Shown: piece by piece, positions 37,899 through 49,198 of the stretch | How positions within the stretch are numbered: the first letter of the stretch is position 1 | Layout: the number at the start of each line of letters is the position of its first letter | Origin: Piromyces finnis | Taxonomy: Eukaryota > Neocallimastigomycota > Neocallimastigomycetes > Neocallimastigales > Neocallimastigaceae | DNA length: 64,000 bases | Direction of reading: 5' to 3' | Assembly: GCA_002104945.1 (NCBI GenBank) | Contig: MCFH01000030.1 | Coordinates: 1 to 64,000, forward strand | Position numbers and translations under genes: made by a program | Notes under the pieces: model-generated | What the model saw: the letters and a program-made list of their open reading frames with translations, nothing else | What the model was told of the DNA's origin: nothing | Database searches by the model: none

Positions 37899-38757
37899 TG
37901 CTACGGTTCAAATAAGATATCACAAAACACTTGAATAGTTATAAAAATAAAAATTTATTTAATTTTAATTTTTATTCATTTAATTTATTTTTTGATTTTT
38001 CAATTTTTAAAAATTTTCTCAAAAATCCTCGTACTTTTTCCAACTATCCATTATTTGAAATTTAATGGTTTTGGATAGCTAAGGATTTAAATTGATTTCA
38101 TTCATAATATATGGATCATTCACTATAACATATATTAATTAAATCCTTAATATATATTATGAATAATCTCTTAATATTTGAATAGAAAAATTTTTAATTT
38201 ATAATTAATAAAATTTTAATTTATGATATGTGTAACATTTTTGCATATCATATATTATATATTTAATTATGACATATAATAAAATTATATTATTCAATTA
38301 ATTATGCCCTTTTTTAGACATAAATAATAATTTTTCTGTCGAGGTATCTTCTGTTTTGTGTGTAACAGTTGCCTCTTTTAGTAAAAATTATAATTAAATT
38401 CTATGTCATAATTTCAAATTATAAAATATTATACAATAAAGTTAATTAATAAAATAAACCTTAAATAATAATAAAATTCCTATAACTATTTTAATAATAA
38501 AATTTTGTAAAATTTATAAGTATAAAATATTATAAGTAATTATACTAATACTAATAATAAAGGTCTTAAATAACTATATACAAATAATATAACTATATAA
38601 TAAAAATATGAATAATTACTAGAAAAATGTATAAAAATTATATATTATAATTTTTATATTTTAAAAATAGAGTTAAACACTAGTAAGGAATATAAATAGT
38701 TGAAGGTTAATTCCTAAAATTCTAGCTAATTCAACTATTTATGTTCATTCCTTAACA
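37899..38757 (-). repeat. 3' LTR of element F
   Basis: 859 bp, starting TGTTAAGGAATG on the minus strand and ending CGTAGCA. It is preceded on that strand by a purine-rich AACGAAGGGCATTC. A bulged hairpin (arms AACTC/GAGTT, 38774-38799) spans the pol stop. Confidence 0.92.
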
Positions 38758-38781
38758 GAATGCCCTTCGTTAAAACTCAAG

Positions 38782-41700
38782 CTACTCCGTTGCTGAGTTA
38801 TATTTAACGACATTTTTGAAATGTACATTTCTGTTCATTAGTACTCCAGTTTCTGGGTCTGCTAAGACTACTGTATTGAACTGTTTCTGGACCACTTTGA
38901 GAGGTCCTACAAAGTAAGGTTCCAATTTTGTTCTACTGAAGTTTCTTACCAAAACTAGGTCACCTACTTTTATTTTCTTAGCTTGGTTCATACTTAATTT
39001 TTCTTCTCTTCTCATAGACCAATATTTATTAGCCGTCTTTACATTTTCAGCAGCTTCTAGGGTCCATCGGTAGTGATTTATAAACTTTTCCAAAAGAATT
39101 TCATCGGAACTCTTGTTTTGATCTTTAGTGGGTCGGGCAGCTATATCAAAAGGTTGTTGGTCTTCCCTACCATAAACTAGCTCAAAACTTGAATGTTTCG
39201 TAGCCGTATTCTTTGTAGTTCTTAAGGCCCAAAGCGCGGAAGGTAGAACTTCATCCCAGTCTTTACTTTCTTTCCCTAAAAGTCTTAAAAGTTTCCCAAT
39301 TTCCTTATTTCGGTTTTCTGTTAATCCATTACTTTCAGGGTGGTAGGGAACTGTGAACTTCACATATACGTCATATAGGTCTAGAAATATCTTTGTCATA
39401 TCTGAGGTAAATTGAGTTCCATTATCTGTAGTAATAACTTGTGGTACCCCATGTCTTGCAAACACATTTATTAAAAACTTTATCACGTCCAGAGAAGTAA
39501 CAGTTTCCACCGCTTCGGCTTCTACCCATTTAGTAAAATAGTCAACTATGACTATTATATATTGTTTACTATTTCTTGTCTTAGGTAATGGCCCAATAAT
39601 ATCCAAACCTAGATGTACAAATGGTCCTTCCACTTTAGTAGCTTTGTCCTCAGTTGGTTCTGGATAAGGTTGTGGTCTATTTACTTGACACTTCTCACAC
39701 TTGCTAATAATTCTTTTAATATCCGCTATCATATCATTCCAATAATAATTTTTCTTTAACCTTTGATAAGTCTTATAATAACCTTCATGACCTACGTTAT
39801 GTGCTTGAAATATTAACTTTACTTTTTCTTCTACAGTAGATATTAGCTGACGTAAGTTATTACCATCTACGAAATAGTCCTTCCCATCTATGGTAGTAAA
39901 TTTTTCAGCTATAAACTCCTTAATAACTTTGGTTAATAACTCTTCATTATTAGTTTTATTAATTTTTGTTACCAGTATCTTTTTCTCCTCTTTATTCTTC
40001 ATTCTTGATAATGCATCAGCTATAACATTATTCTTTCCTTTATCATATTGAATATCAATATCCAACTGACTTACTGTAAGACACCATCTGTTGTGACGTG
40101 CACTATTTGGTTCCTTATTTTTAAATAAACCCAAAAGTGGTTTATGGTCCGTATAAACCATAGTAGTGTACGGGTTTCCTAAAATATAAGGTTTTAACTT
40201 ACTCACGCAAAAGAATAACGCAGCACCTTCTAACTCTGTTATTCCATAGTTCTTCTCCGCTTTACTAAGACTTCGACTAATATAATGTACCGGGTGTTCT
40301 ATTTTGTTAGTTTCATCTTCTTGTAATAAAACACCACCCACTCCTTCATACGACGCGTCCGTACGTATGATAAAAGGCTTATCAAATTCAGGAAACTTTA
40401 AAATGGGAGCGTTTATCAGTTTTTCTTTTAATACTTTAAATGCTTTTTCATGTTTTTCTTCCCATTTATATCGTACATTTTTCTTTAATAACTCACATAA
40501 GGGCGCGGTTACTTGAGAATAATTAGGAATAAAATTTCGATAATATCCTACTGCACCCAAAAATGAACGTAACTCATGAATATTTCCTGGAGCTTCCCAC
40601 TTCCTTATGGCTTCTATTTTACTTTCCAAAGGACTCAAACCTTTAGTAGATAACCTGTGACCTAATACATTTACTTCTTCCTTCATAAAACTACATTTCT
40701 CAAGATTTATTTTTAATTCATTTTCTTTCAATATTTCAAATACTCTCTTAATATGTTCCATGTGTTCTTCCACACTCTTGGAATATATGAGTACATCATC
40801 AATAAAATTATATACACAATTTCCTATTAAAGGAAATAATATCTTATTCATTTCCCTCTGAAAAGTTGCTGGTGCATTAGTTAACCCAAACGGCATGACC
40901 TTAAACTGATAGTTACCAAACTTGGTAGTAAAACTAGTAACCTCAGTGCTTTCCTCATGCATAGAAATTTGATGATAACCTGAATATAAGTCCATAGTAG
41001 TGAATATTTTGGCTCCGTTCAGACTATCAAATATTTCATCAATATAGGGGAGTGAATAAGAGTCCTTTTCCGTGAGGTCGTTCACTCTCCTATAGTCCAC
41101 ACACATTCTCCACTTACCATTATGTTTTGGAACCAGAACTACAGGGGAGGACCATTCTGAATAGGACGGCTCTATTAACTTTTTTTCTATTAGCTTAGTT
41201 AACTCTTCTTTTAGTATATCTGATTTAAATTTAGTTAACCTATAAGCTCTTTGTTTAACTGGTTTTACACCAGCCTTTAGATTTATTTTATGTGGTGATA
41301 ATTTAGAAGGCGTTAATTCCTCAGAAGACGTCGCAATAATCTCTAAGTTTTCTTCCAAAAGTCGGAGTATTTCTTTCCGTTTATCTTTTGGTAAGGTGTT
41401 CAAGAATATCTCATTGTGTATATACTCCTGAGGTGGTAAACCTTCAATAGACTTCAAGCTTTTAGTATCTCCATCTGGTATCTTCTTAATAGTACATACC
41501 AATTTTCCTTCATTATAATATTGGTTATTGATAGGTACTATTTCTTCTACTACACCTCTTTCTTTCACTTGACATAAGCTCTTGGTTACTGGATTTATAT
41601 ATAATAAATTATCTACTTGAGTTTTATAATTTATTAACATATCATAGAACGGTTCTTCTTTTTCAAGTATTCTGAAGTCAACCACTAGTTCTACCTCTCC

Positions 41701-42756
41701 TATTCTAACTGGTATACGCACCACAGTACCCTCAGAGTATTCTTCATCAGTAGTAGCTAGTCGAATACGTCCTTTGCTTATTCCTACCACTTCATATTCC
41801 TTTGGTAGTCTTTTGTAAAAAGAAGATGTAATAACATTTAAGTTACTACACGTATCCACCAGTAGTTTTCCTGGTATTCCATCCACAGTCGCATCCACCA
41901 TTGCTATATCCTCTTCTGAAGCTTCATTATTCTTACTTATATAGTCATGGTAGATATTATTTAATAAGGTTGTAGTAGCTACTATGTTATTTAATGCACC
42001 TGATACCTTGCTTTGTACTTTCTCTAACTTTAGTCCTTGGGAAAGTTGTGTTCTTATTTTTGGGCATACATTAAATAACTGTCCATAAGTAATATCACAT
42101 TTAGCTGTGTTTAAATCTTCAAAAATATCATAATCACTGGTATCACCTCTCATTTGGATATTACGTGTGACTTTCTCCTCTTTAGTTTTATCTTTTTCTT
42201 TATCTTTAGTCATTTTCAATAACGTCGGTAGAATATCTGTATTTTTCTTTTTAGCTTTTTCTACTTCTACTTTATCTTCCGTATCAATACTGACCTCCAT
42301 ATCTTCGTTTTCTTCTCTTTCGTCTTTATTTATGGGGGTTGGTGGTTTACTTCTTTGTTTTTCTCTGAGTCTTTTACTTTTTTTCTTTTTCCTTGTTAAT
42401 ATTAGGTTGACTCAGAACAGACGTGTCAAGTTGGTTCTTGGGTTGTGATGGTGAACCTGATTCTAAACTCTCATTACTGAGTTCACGTTCTTGTTGCTTC
42501 CTAGTAGCAGGGGTAACTATTGGTCTTGGGTCTTCTTTTAATGATTTTTGTACTCTTTTCTTGGAAGAGTCTTCTTCATCATTAGCTTTTCTTTTAGCTG
42601 CAGCAATAATTTTATCTTCAATAGAAGATATTTCTTCATTATCTGATAAGTCAGAATACTCAGAATATTCAGAGTACTCATTATTATCAACTGAACTGTT
42701 ATTAAGTGAAGCTATTTTTGGATTACTGGGAGTGCTTCTTCTCCCACTATCTAATT
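38782..42756 (-). CDS. Element F pol: protease, RT, RNase H, integrase (one frameshift)
   Basis: From the slip site the pol frame runs to a TAA at 42374-42376. The main 1172-codon frame (42300-38782) is in another register, entered between 42374 and 42412 within an A-rich tract on the coding strand. One indel therefore separates the spacer from the enzymes. Domains in order are protease (LLVDTCSN, where family members have DTG or DSG), RT (MPFGLTNAPATF, then FIDD in place of YIDD), RNase H (RTDAS, YTDHKPL), and integrase. The integrase has an HHCC finger (HNVGHEG ... CEKCQVN), GLDIIGPL, TDNGTQF, the NGLTENRNKEIGK block and a GPY/F C-terminus (YFVGPLKVV). There is no chromodomain. The Gly-to-Cys and Tyr-to-Phe changes at two active sites are odd. 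Otherwise it is close to intact. Confidence 0.93.
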
Positions 42757-43671
42757 TAAATGACCTTTTCTGGCCTTTTGTTTGTTTTCTTCTACTATGG
42801 CACTCAGCTTAGGACAATGATATTGAAAGTGTCCCTTCTCGTTGCAAAAGTAGCAAGTTTTGATAGTTAAGTTTCTCATTTTCTCCGTCAACTCATTCAT
42901 AGGATCTTTCTTATCATTACCATAATTCGCTATTGTTGGCTTCTTGTTCCTTTCATAGCTATCTTCTTTTCTTTCATATTTATTTTTATATCTTTTATCA
43001 GAGTTAGAAGAGGTGGATACATCATAATTGTTAGCTTTATGACGATTTCTTAAATTTAGTCTGTCCCCATCTTCGGCAAGCTTGTAGGCTTCTGCTAAGG
43101 TAACTTCTTTTTCCCTACGCACATTTTCCCAGGCTTTATAGTTAGGCTCAATGGAATCTAAGTAATCTTCAACATCTACTTTCCTTCTACGCTTCTTGTC
43201 TAGTTTGACATACAAGGAACGGTACCTTATGTTGAAGTCTTTTACTTTTTCATTCTTTTTGATTCGCATATCCCTAAGCTCCTTGAGAAGTTCTATTTGA
43301 TCTTCCTTTACTCCATAAAATTCTTCTAACATAGTGACTATCTTTTTAAGGGAAGGGTAGTGAGCTCTTCTCTTTCCTCTACCTTCATCTTCTTCATCAC
43401 TATCTTCACTGTCTTCATCACTTTCGAAGTCCTTATTAGGATTCAACTCTTGAATAAGTTCATTTGGTGTTCCTGTAGTAGTAAACAAACAAGCTAGAAA
43501 CACCATTTTTGGACTTTTAACATCTTGAAGCATAGTCCAATACTTTAATTGACTATACCAAGTCTTAATGTCCAAATTATCTTCGGTTAATCTAGTGACA
43601 TGCTTTAATTCCTTCATTAATTTAGCAAAGTCAATAGATTTATCAGCTCCCGTACTCATTTTTATATACAA
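42751..43671 (-). CDS. Element F gag
   Basis: This 306-residue Ty3-type Gag starts at ATG 43671. An in-frame upstream ATG is unlikely because the leader has stops. The capsid-like region includes DLNIRYRSLYVKL-type helices and a VTLAEAYKLAEDGD block. An acidic insertion (ESDEDSEDSDEEDEG) lies near residue 85. A CCHC knuckle (CYFCNEKGHFQYHC) precedes the C-terminus. The stop at 42751-42753 directly follows TTTAAAT. Confidence 0.9.
   Translation of the reverse strand: MYIKMSTGADKSIDFAKLMKELKHVTRLTEDNLDIKTWYSQLKYWTMLQDVKSPKMVFLACLFTTTGTPNELIQELNPNKDFESDEDSEDSDEEDEGRGKRRAHYPSLKKIVTMLEEFYGVKEDQIELLKELRDMRIKKNEKVKDFNIRYRSLYVKLDKKRRRKVDVEDYLDSIEPNYKAWENVRREKEVTLAEAYKLAEDGDRLNLRNRHKANNYDVSTSSNSDKRYKNKYERKEDSYERNKKPTIANYGNDKKDPMNELTEKMRNLTIKTCYFCNEKGHFQYHCPKLSAIVEENKQKARKGHLN
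42754..42760 (-). promoter_or_regulatory. -1 frameshift site between gag and pol of F
   Basis: T TTA AAT in the gag frame is directly followed by the TAG stop. Pol is open in the -1 frame. The position and form match the site in element B. Confidence 0.72.
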
Positions 43672-44049
43672 GTTTTAAATAAAGATAAAAATACAATTTT
43701 ACAATAATATTAAAGAATGAAACAAGTTTAAAAAAAAAATAATTTTCTTTTATAAGAATTTAAAAGAATGAATTACAACAATATTTGAAATATATTTAAT
43801 TAACAACACTAATAATTATTCTCTTTAGTTAAACTAGTAATACCAATATAAAATACTTCCTTAACTGCACCAATTAACAATATTAATTTCTCTCTATTAA
43901 CTATTTTAATTGTGCCTTGAAGTATATAACTTTTTATTATACTAGTATAACCCTCTTTTGAATTATTAACTATTTTAATTAAATAATAATACAAAAATAA
44001 ATATAAAAATAACTATAAAAATGTAGTGTGATATCAATATGTTATTATT
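43672..44049 (-). other. Leader of element F
   Basis: A 380-bp AT-rich untranslated stretch between primer site and gag. Short open frames here lack any recognisable feature. Confidence 0.6.
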
Positions 44050-44068
44050 ATCCCCGATATCTCCACCA
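44050..44068 (-). other. Probable tRNA primer-binding site of F
   Basis: On the minus strand, 7 nt after the LTR, TGGTGGAGATATCGGGGAT begins with the TGG expected opposite a CCA end. The implied tRNA would have an acceptor starting GGAGATA. I do not recognise which tRNA this is. Confidence 0.55.
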
Positions 44069-44075
44069 TTAATTA

Positions 44076-44934
44076 TGCTACGGTTCAAATAAGATATCAC
44101 AAAACACTTGAATAGTTATAAAAATAAAAATTTATTTAATTTTAATTTTTATTCATTTAATTTATTTTTTGATTTTTCAATTTTTAAAAATTTTCTCAAA
44201 AATCCTCGTACTTTTTCCAACTATCCATTATTTGAAATTTAATGGTTTTGGATAGCTAAGGATTTAAATTGATTTCATTCATAATATATGGATCATTCAC
44301 TATAACATATATTAATTAAATCCTTAATATATATTATGAATAATCTCTTAATATTTGAATAGAAAAATTTTTAATTTATAATTAATAAAATTTTAATTTA
44401 TGATATGTGTAACATTTTTGCATATCATATATTATATATTTAATTATGACATATAATAAAATTATATTATTCAATTAATTATGCCCTTTTTTAGACATAA
44501 ATAATAATTTTTCTGTCGAGGTATCTTCTGTTTTGTGTGTAACAGTTGCCTCTTTTAGTAAAAATTATAATTAAATTCTATGTCATAATTTCAAATTATA
44601 AAATATTATACAATAAAGTTAATTAATAAAATAAACCTTAAATAATAATAAAATTCCTATAACTATTTTAATAATAAAATTTTGTAAAATTTATAAGTAT
44701 AAAATATTATAAGTAATTATACTAATACTAATAATAAAGGTCTTAAATAACTATATACAAATAATATAACTATATAATAAAAATATGAATAATTACTAGA
44801 AAAATGTATAAAAATTATATATTATAATTTTTATATTTTAAAAATAGAGTTAAACACTAGTAAGGAATATAAATAGTTGAAGGTTAATTCCTAAAATTCT
44901 AGCTAATTCAACTATTTATGTTCATTCCTTAACA
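44076..44934 (-). repeat. 5' LTR of element F
   Basis: 859 bp, matching 37899-38757 without a visible difference. Its outer end is followed by the AAAAA duplication and the tRNA-Ser gene. Confidence 0.92.
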
Positions 44935-44949
44935 AAAAAGTTGAAAGTA

Positions 44950-45031
44950 GTCACTTTGGCGGAGTGGTTAACGCGGTGGCCTGCTAAGCCATTTCCCTTT
45001 GGGAGCGCAGGTTCGAGTCCTGCAGGTGACG
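44950..45031 (+). tRNA. tRNA-Ser (anticodon GCU)
   Basis: This is an 82-nt type II tRNA with a long variable arm. The acceptor GTCACTT pairs with AGGTGAC and the discriminator is G. The anticodon loop CTGCTAA gives GCU, which reads AGC/AGU. A-box-like TGGCGGAGTGG and B-box GGTTCGAGTCC are present. No intron. Only 15 bp of sequence separates it from element F. There is no T-run between it and the next tRNA. Confidence 0.95.
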
Positions 45032-45040
45032 AAATTTAAT

Positions 45041-45113
45041 GCGAAGTTGGCGCAGTCGGCAGCGCGTAAGTCTCATAATCTTAAGGTCGTGAGTTCGAAC
45101 CTCACACTTCGCA
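45041..45113 (+). tRNA. tRNA-Met (CAU), elongator type
   Basis: 73 nt, no intron. The acceptor GCGAAGT pairs with ACTTCGC and the discriminator is A. Anticodon loop is CTCATAA. G1:C72 and a normal GTTCGAA T-loop argue for the elongator rather than the initiator. It lies 9 nt after tRNA-Ser, so the two may share one Pol III transcript. Confidence 0.93.
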
Positions 45114-45121
45114 AAAATATA

Positions 45122-45125
45122 TTTT
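45122..45125 (+). terminator. Pol III terminator after the tRNA pair
   Basis: The first TTTT after tRNA-Met, with another at about 45129-45132. None occurs in the 9-nt spacer between the two tRNAs. Confidence 0.7.
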
Positions 45126-45580
45126 ATATTTTGAATATTTTCAAAATTTTTTGAATATAATATTTTATTACCTCTTAAAAAAAAAAAAAGAATTTAATAT
45201 ATAAAAATCTACAACTTTATATTATTCGAATAATATGTTCTATTTATAATTATTTTAAAGTTTTAAAATGTTTACTTTTATATTCTTATTTATTTACTTT
45301 ATTTTTTTTTATTTTAATAATTATAATATATTTTTTTATTTTAATAATTATAATAAATATTTCTATTATTATTGTTGGTATTATAAAGTTCCTTTTCCCT
45401 ATTAGTATTTCAAACAGAATTAATTAATCTGTGATACATGAATATTTTTGATATATTTCAAAAGGAAAAAAAAAAAAAAAATTTTAATAACAATAATAAT
45501 AGTTATAATAATAATTTATTAATATTTTTTTTTTTTTAAAAAAAAAAAAAAAAGACTTTTATTTAATAATATCGAATAGT
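45126..45580. other. Intergenic, AT-rich
   Basis: Between the tRNA pair and the 3' end of the EF-hand gene. Poly-A/T tracts near 45180, 45465 and 45530. Nothing else recognised. Confidence 0.6.
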
Positions 45581-47133
45581 TTATTCTGTGTCGTGATATT
45601 TCTGACTAGCAAGATACTCCGACCAAGAAATTTTACCACTATAAATAATGTTTGTTTAAGTTATACCGATTAGAAAAATAAATTATTTGTAATATTTAAA
45701 ATATATAATATTATAAAAGCACATATTCAATAAAAAAAAGAGGAAGAATATTTATAATATAAATTTATTTTCTAATAATAATAAATATTTATCATTATCA
45801 TCCCATTTAAATTATATTTCTTTCTTTTTTCTTTCTCATTTTCTCTCTAATATATATTTATTTTTCACTACATATATACTTACTTTCCATCAATATCATC
45901 TTCTTCCAAAATATGTTCAACCCATTTAGTAATATATTCTAAATTCTTTTTTTCTTCTGTTTCTGGATCGAAACCATCAATAAAGGAAGCAAAAAGTTCA
46001 TTTCCGTCTAATTCATTATCTCCATTATAGTCATGAAGACTAAAGAAATATAATAAATCATCTATAATGAAAAAAAAATAAATAAAATAAAATAAAAAAA
46101 AAAAAAAAAAAAAAGGAAATAAAGAATATTAAAATATATTAAAATATATTGTTTATATTGATAATAATTATAATTTTATGATAATTCGACGTGAAAATTC
46201 AATTATAAGGGCAAAATGATAAAATTATGAAATGTATATGATATGGCATAAAATATATTTTGAAATCCATTTAAATTTCGTTTAAGAATTATTATAACAA
46301 GTAAATGGTTATTATATTTATCATCCATTTCATATTATTTTTAATAAAATATTGATAAATGTTTTATACATTAAAAAAAAATGAAAAAGAAAAAATATTA
46401 ATATAATTGTAATAATTGTAATATATTATACATTGTTAATCCATGTAATATAAATAATATATATTAATTTTTATTAAACTTTTTTTATTTTTATTGATTA
46501 TACCTTTATTGTTATCAGATTTATGGTTACTATATTATTAAAATATATAATAAATTATATATATATATTATAAAGAGTTATAAAAAATTAAATATTATTT
46601 CTAATAAATAGTATATATTAAGATAATATTAAGATAATAGTATAAACAAATATAGTATGCTTATATATTTTCTTTTCCTTTTTTTTTTTTTTTAGTAATT
46701 TTGTAATAATTATTTTAATAATATAATAGTAATTAATATAATTGATAATGCAAAAAAAATATACAAATTCAATTGAGTTTAAAATGATATAAAAAATAAT
46801 AATTTCCTTATTGTTATTTATATTTAATATTCTACTTTTACAAGATGTTTTTAATTGAAATTATGAGATTGAATAACTTGATTGCACTCTTCATTTTATT
46901 TTCAATGTAAATATTATTATTGCAGTTATTGCTGTTGTTAATTTTCTTTTATTATTATTACTATTATTATCATTATTATTATTTAGTTTATTTAAAAATA
47001 GAAATTACATTTTTCTATGAACAGCATAATTGTTATGACCATCTCCTTCGTCATATGAATCTGAATATTGATTAGCAGAAACAAAAACTATACATTCCGC
47101 TATTATGGCAACAATAAAATAAAAAAGATTCAT
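45581..47133 (-). CDS. Small secreted or ER EF-hand protein, MCFD2-like, four exons
   Basis: Assembled by eye from exons 47009-47133, 46504-46529, 45884-46061 and 45581-45638, all with GT...AG introns that keep phase. The product is about 129 residues. Residues 1-20 are a signal peptide (MNLFYFIVAII..., likely cut after VSA). Two EF-hand loops follow: DYNGDNELDGNE, and DIDGNGKISWSE, which is formed across the last splice junction. The DYNGDNELDG stretch resembles MCFD2, the calcium-binding partner of the ER cargo lectin ERGIC-53, and size and layout agree. The 26-nt second exon is the least certain part. Other small secreted calmodulin-like proteins are possible. Confidence 0.78.
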
Positions 47134-47367
47134 AATGTATTAAATATTATTATTTTTTTTATTTTCCTGCCTTTATTTTATAATAAGAAAAAATAAGTAT
47201 CAATATTATTTTTATTTTTATTTTTTTTATTTATCTAAAAAAAAATATAAATTAAATTTTTTATACCAACAATTATAGTAAATTTATTATATTATTTATT
47301 TTCAATTTAATAAAATAATAATTATTAATATTTTTTGTAAAATTCATGATAAAATAAAAAACATATA

Positions 47368-47412
<45 letters not shown>

Positions 47413-48185
47413 TTTTTAACAGCTACAAATATTATTAATACTTTGTAAGGTTAATGTAGAGTTTATTTTCTTGTTTTTATTTCATTTATCAACTATTTTT
47501 TTTTTTTTTTATTTTCCTATACTGGCATTATTTCTCCATATAATTCTTTAACACTTTTCCATATTTTCAAAACTAATAATTTAAATAAATTTCAATCTAA
47601 CTTATAATTTTTTAAAACCATTATTATTATTAATAATATTTTTATTCTTGCTTTTTTATTGTTTTAATACTCTATATATTAAAAAAAAAAAAAAAAAAAA
47701 AACGTAACACATTCATTCATAAAGTATTAATTAGTTATTATAATGGGATTTATTTTTATATTAATCATTTTTGTAAAACTTTATAAAAATATAAATCTTA
47801 ATAAATAAATCTTTAATCATATATATTAAAAACTAAAATATATATATATATATATATATATAAAGAAAAATAATAGATCATAATAAAAAAAAATATAACA
47901 TAATAAAATAATAGTATAAATTATAAATAAATTTCTTTTATATATAAATATTAAAATATAAAAAAAAATTAATCAAAAATGAATTAAATTTTCATATTTC
48001 ATTGTTATATTTGAAAAATTGAATATTATATTATTTACATTACATATTTTTAAAAACATTTATATAATAAAGGCACATCTTTAGATAAGTTGTTAAGATA
48101 ATTTTCTTTGGAGGATATAGTGATTAAATGTTATATAAATTATTTATCTTCTAAAAGTCTTAATGTCCCTCAATTTAATAATAAT
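47134..48185. other. Intergenic between the EF-hand and forkhead genes
   Basis: It holds the EF-hand gene promoter region and the forkhead 3' flank. Contains a poly-T tract at 47371-47408, a poly-A tract near 47682-47702 and a TA run at 47836-47862. No gene seen. Confidence 0.6.
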
Positions 48186-49165
48186 TTAATAATTTGACTT
48201 ATTATCAGAATAAATATTATCGTTAGATTGCTGTTGAGAAGTATTGATTTGTGTCGGCTTTGGGGTATTCATTGGTGTAGTATTTGGTGTTGGAAGAGAA
48301 GACGTTACAATACTTTCATACGACATTTGAGAATTTGAATAATTTATCATTTGATTTCTATTATAATTGTTATTGTTATTACTAATATGGTTATTACTAT
48401 TAGTATTATTATTATTAGCATTGGTATTATTATTAGTAGAAATACTGGTAATATCTGAATTGATTCTGTTATTATCTACTGAGGTACTTTCATTATTGAT
48501 TGGTGCTGGAATGGTTTCTATTACATGATTATTTTTATTATTGCTATTTTGATGATTATAATTATTAATATCATTGCTTGTTTTTGGTAGTACATTAATA
48601 TTTACATTTGTAAAACTGTTGTTATTTGAGTTAGATGAATTAAAATTATTAGAGCATTGATTATTAAAATTGTTATTACCATTTTGATTATCAAAATTAT
48701 TTGAAATATTTGTAGTTTGATTAAAATTAATGTTTGTATTTGGACTTCCACTTTGGTTATTAAAATTACTATTTGGAACTGGTTGATTACCATTTAAACT
48801 TGGATTATTGTTTGGATTATTATTACCATTTTTATATGTAATTGGTATATGAGGTAGAATTTTGTTTGATTCTGGTAATCTCTGATTCATATTATTATTT
48901 TGGTTATTATTACTTTCATAATAGGCATTATTATCTGACTTATTCTTATCACTAGTAAAAGAATAATAATTATGTTGATGTGAATTGCCACTATTATTAT
49001 TATCATTATTATTGTTGTTGTTATTATTGCTGTTGTTGTTACTATTATCATTATTATTTTTCATTTGCATTCCATTGTTTATTGGTACACCACTGTTATT
49101 ATTATTCATTGAATTATTCATACCATTATTCATATTTCTCATCATCATCATCATATTGTTGTTAA

Positions 49166-49198
<33 letters not shown>

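Larger units (their letters stand above)
37899..44934 (-). mobile_element. Near-complete Ty3-type element F next to tRNA genes
   Basis: Two 859-bp LTRs of equal length flank leader, gag and pol on the minus strand. Flanks are AAAAA on both sides (37894-37898, which includes the last A of F1, and 44935-44939). The right end lies 15 bp from the mature 5' end of tRNA-Ser. LTRs look identical, so insertion is recent. One frameshift early in pol is the only clear coding defect. Gag and pol are joined by a TTTAAAT slip site. Confidence 0.93.

Noticed and set aside
42167-42812. Plus-strand serine/leucine-rich frames
   Set aside because: Shadows of the acidic F pol spacer and gag end.
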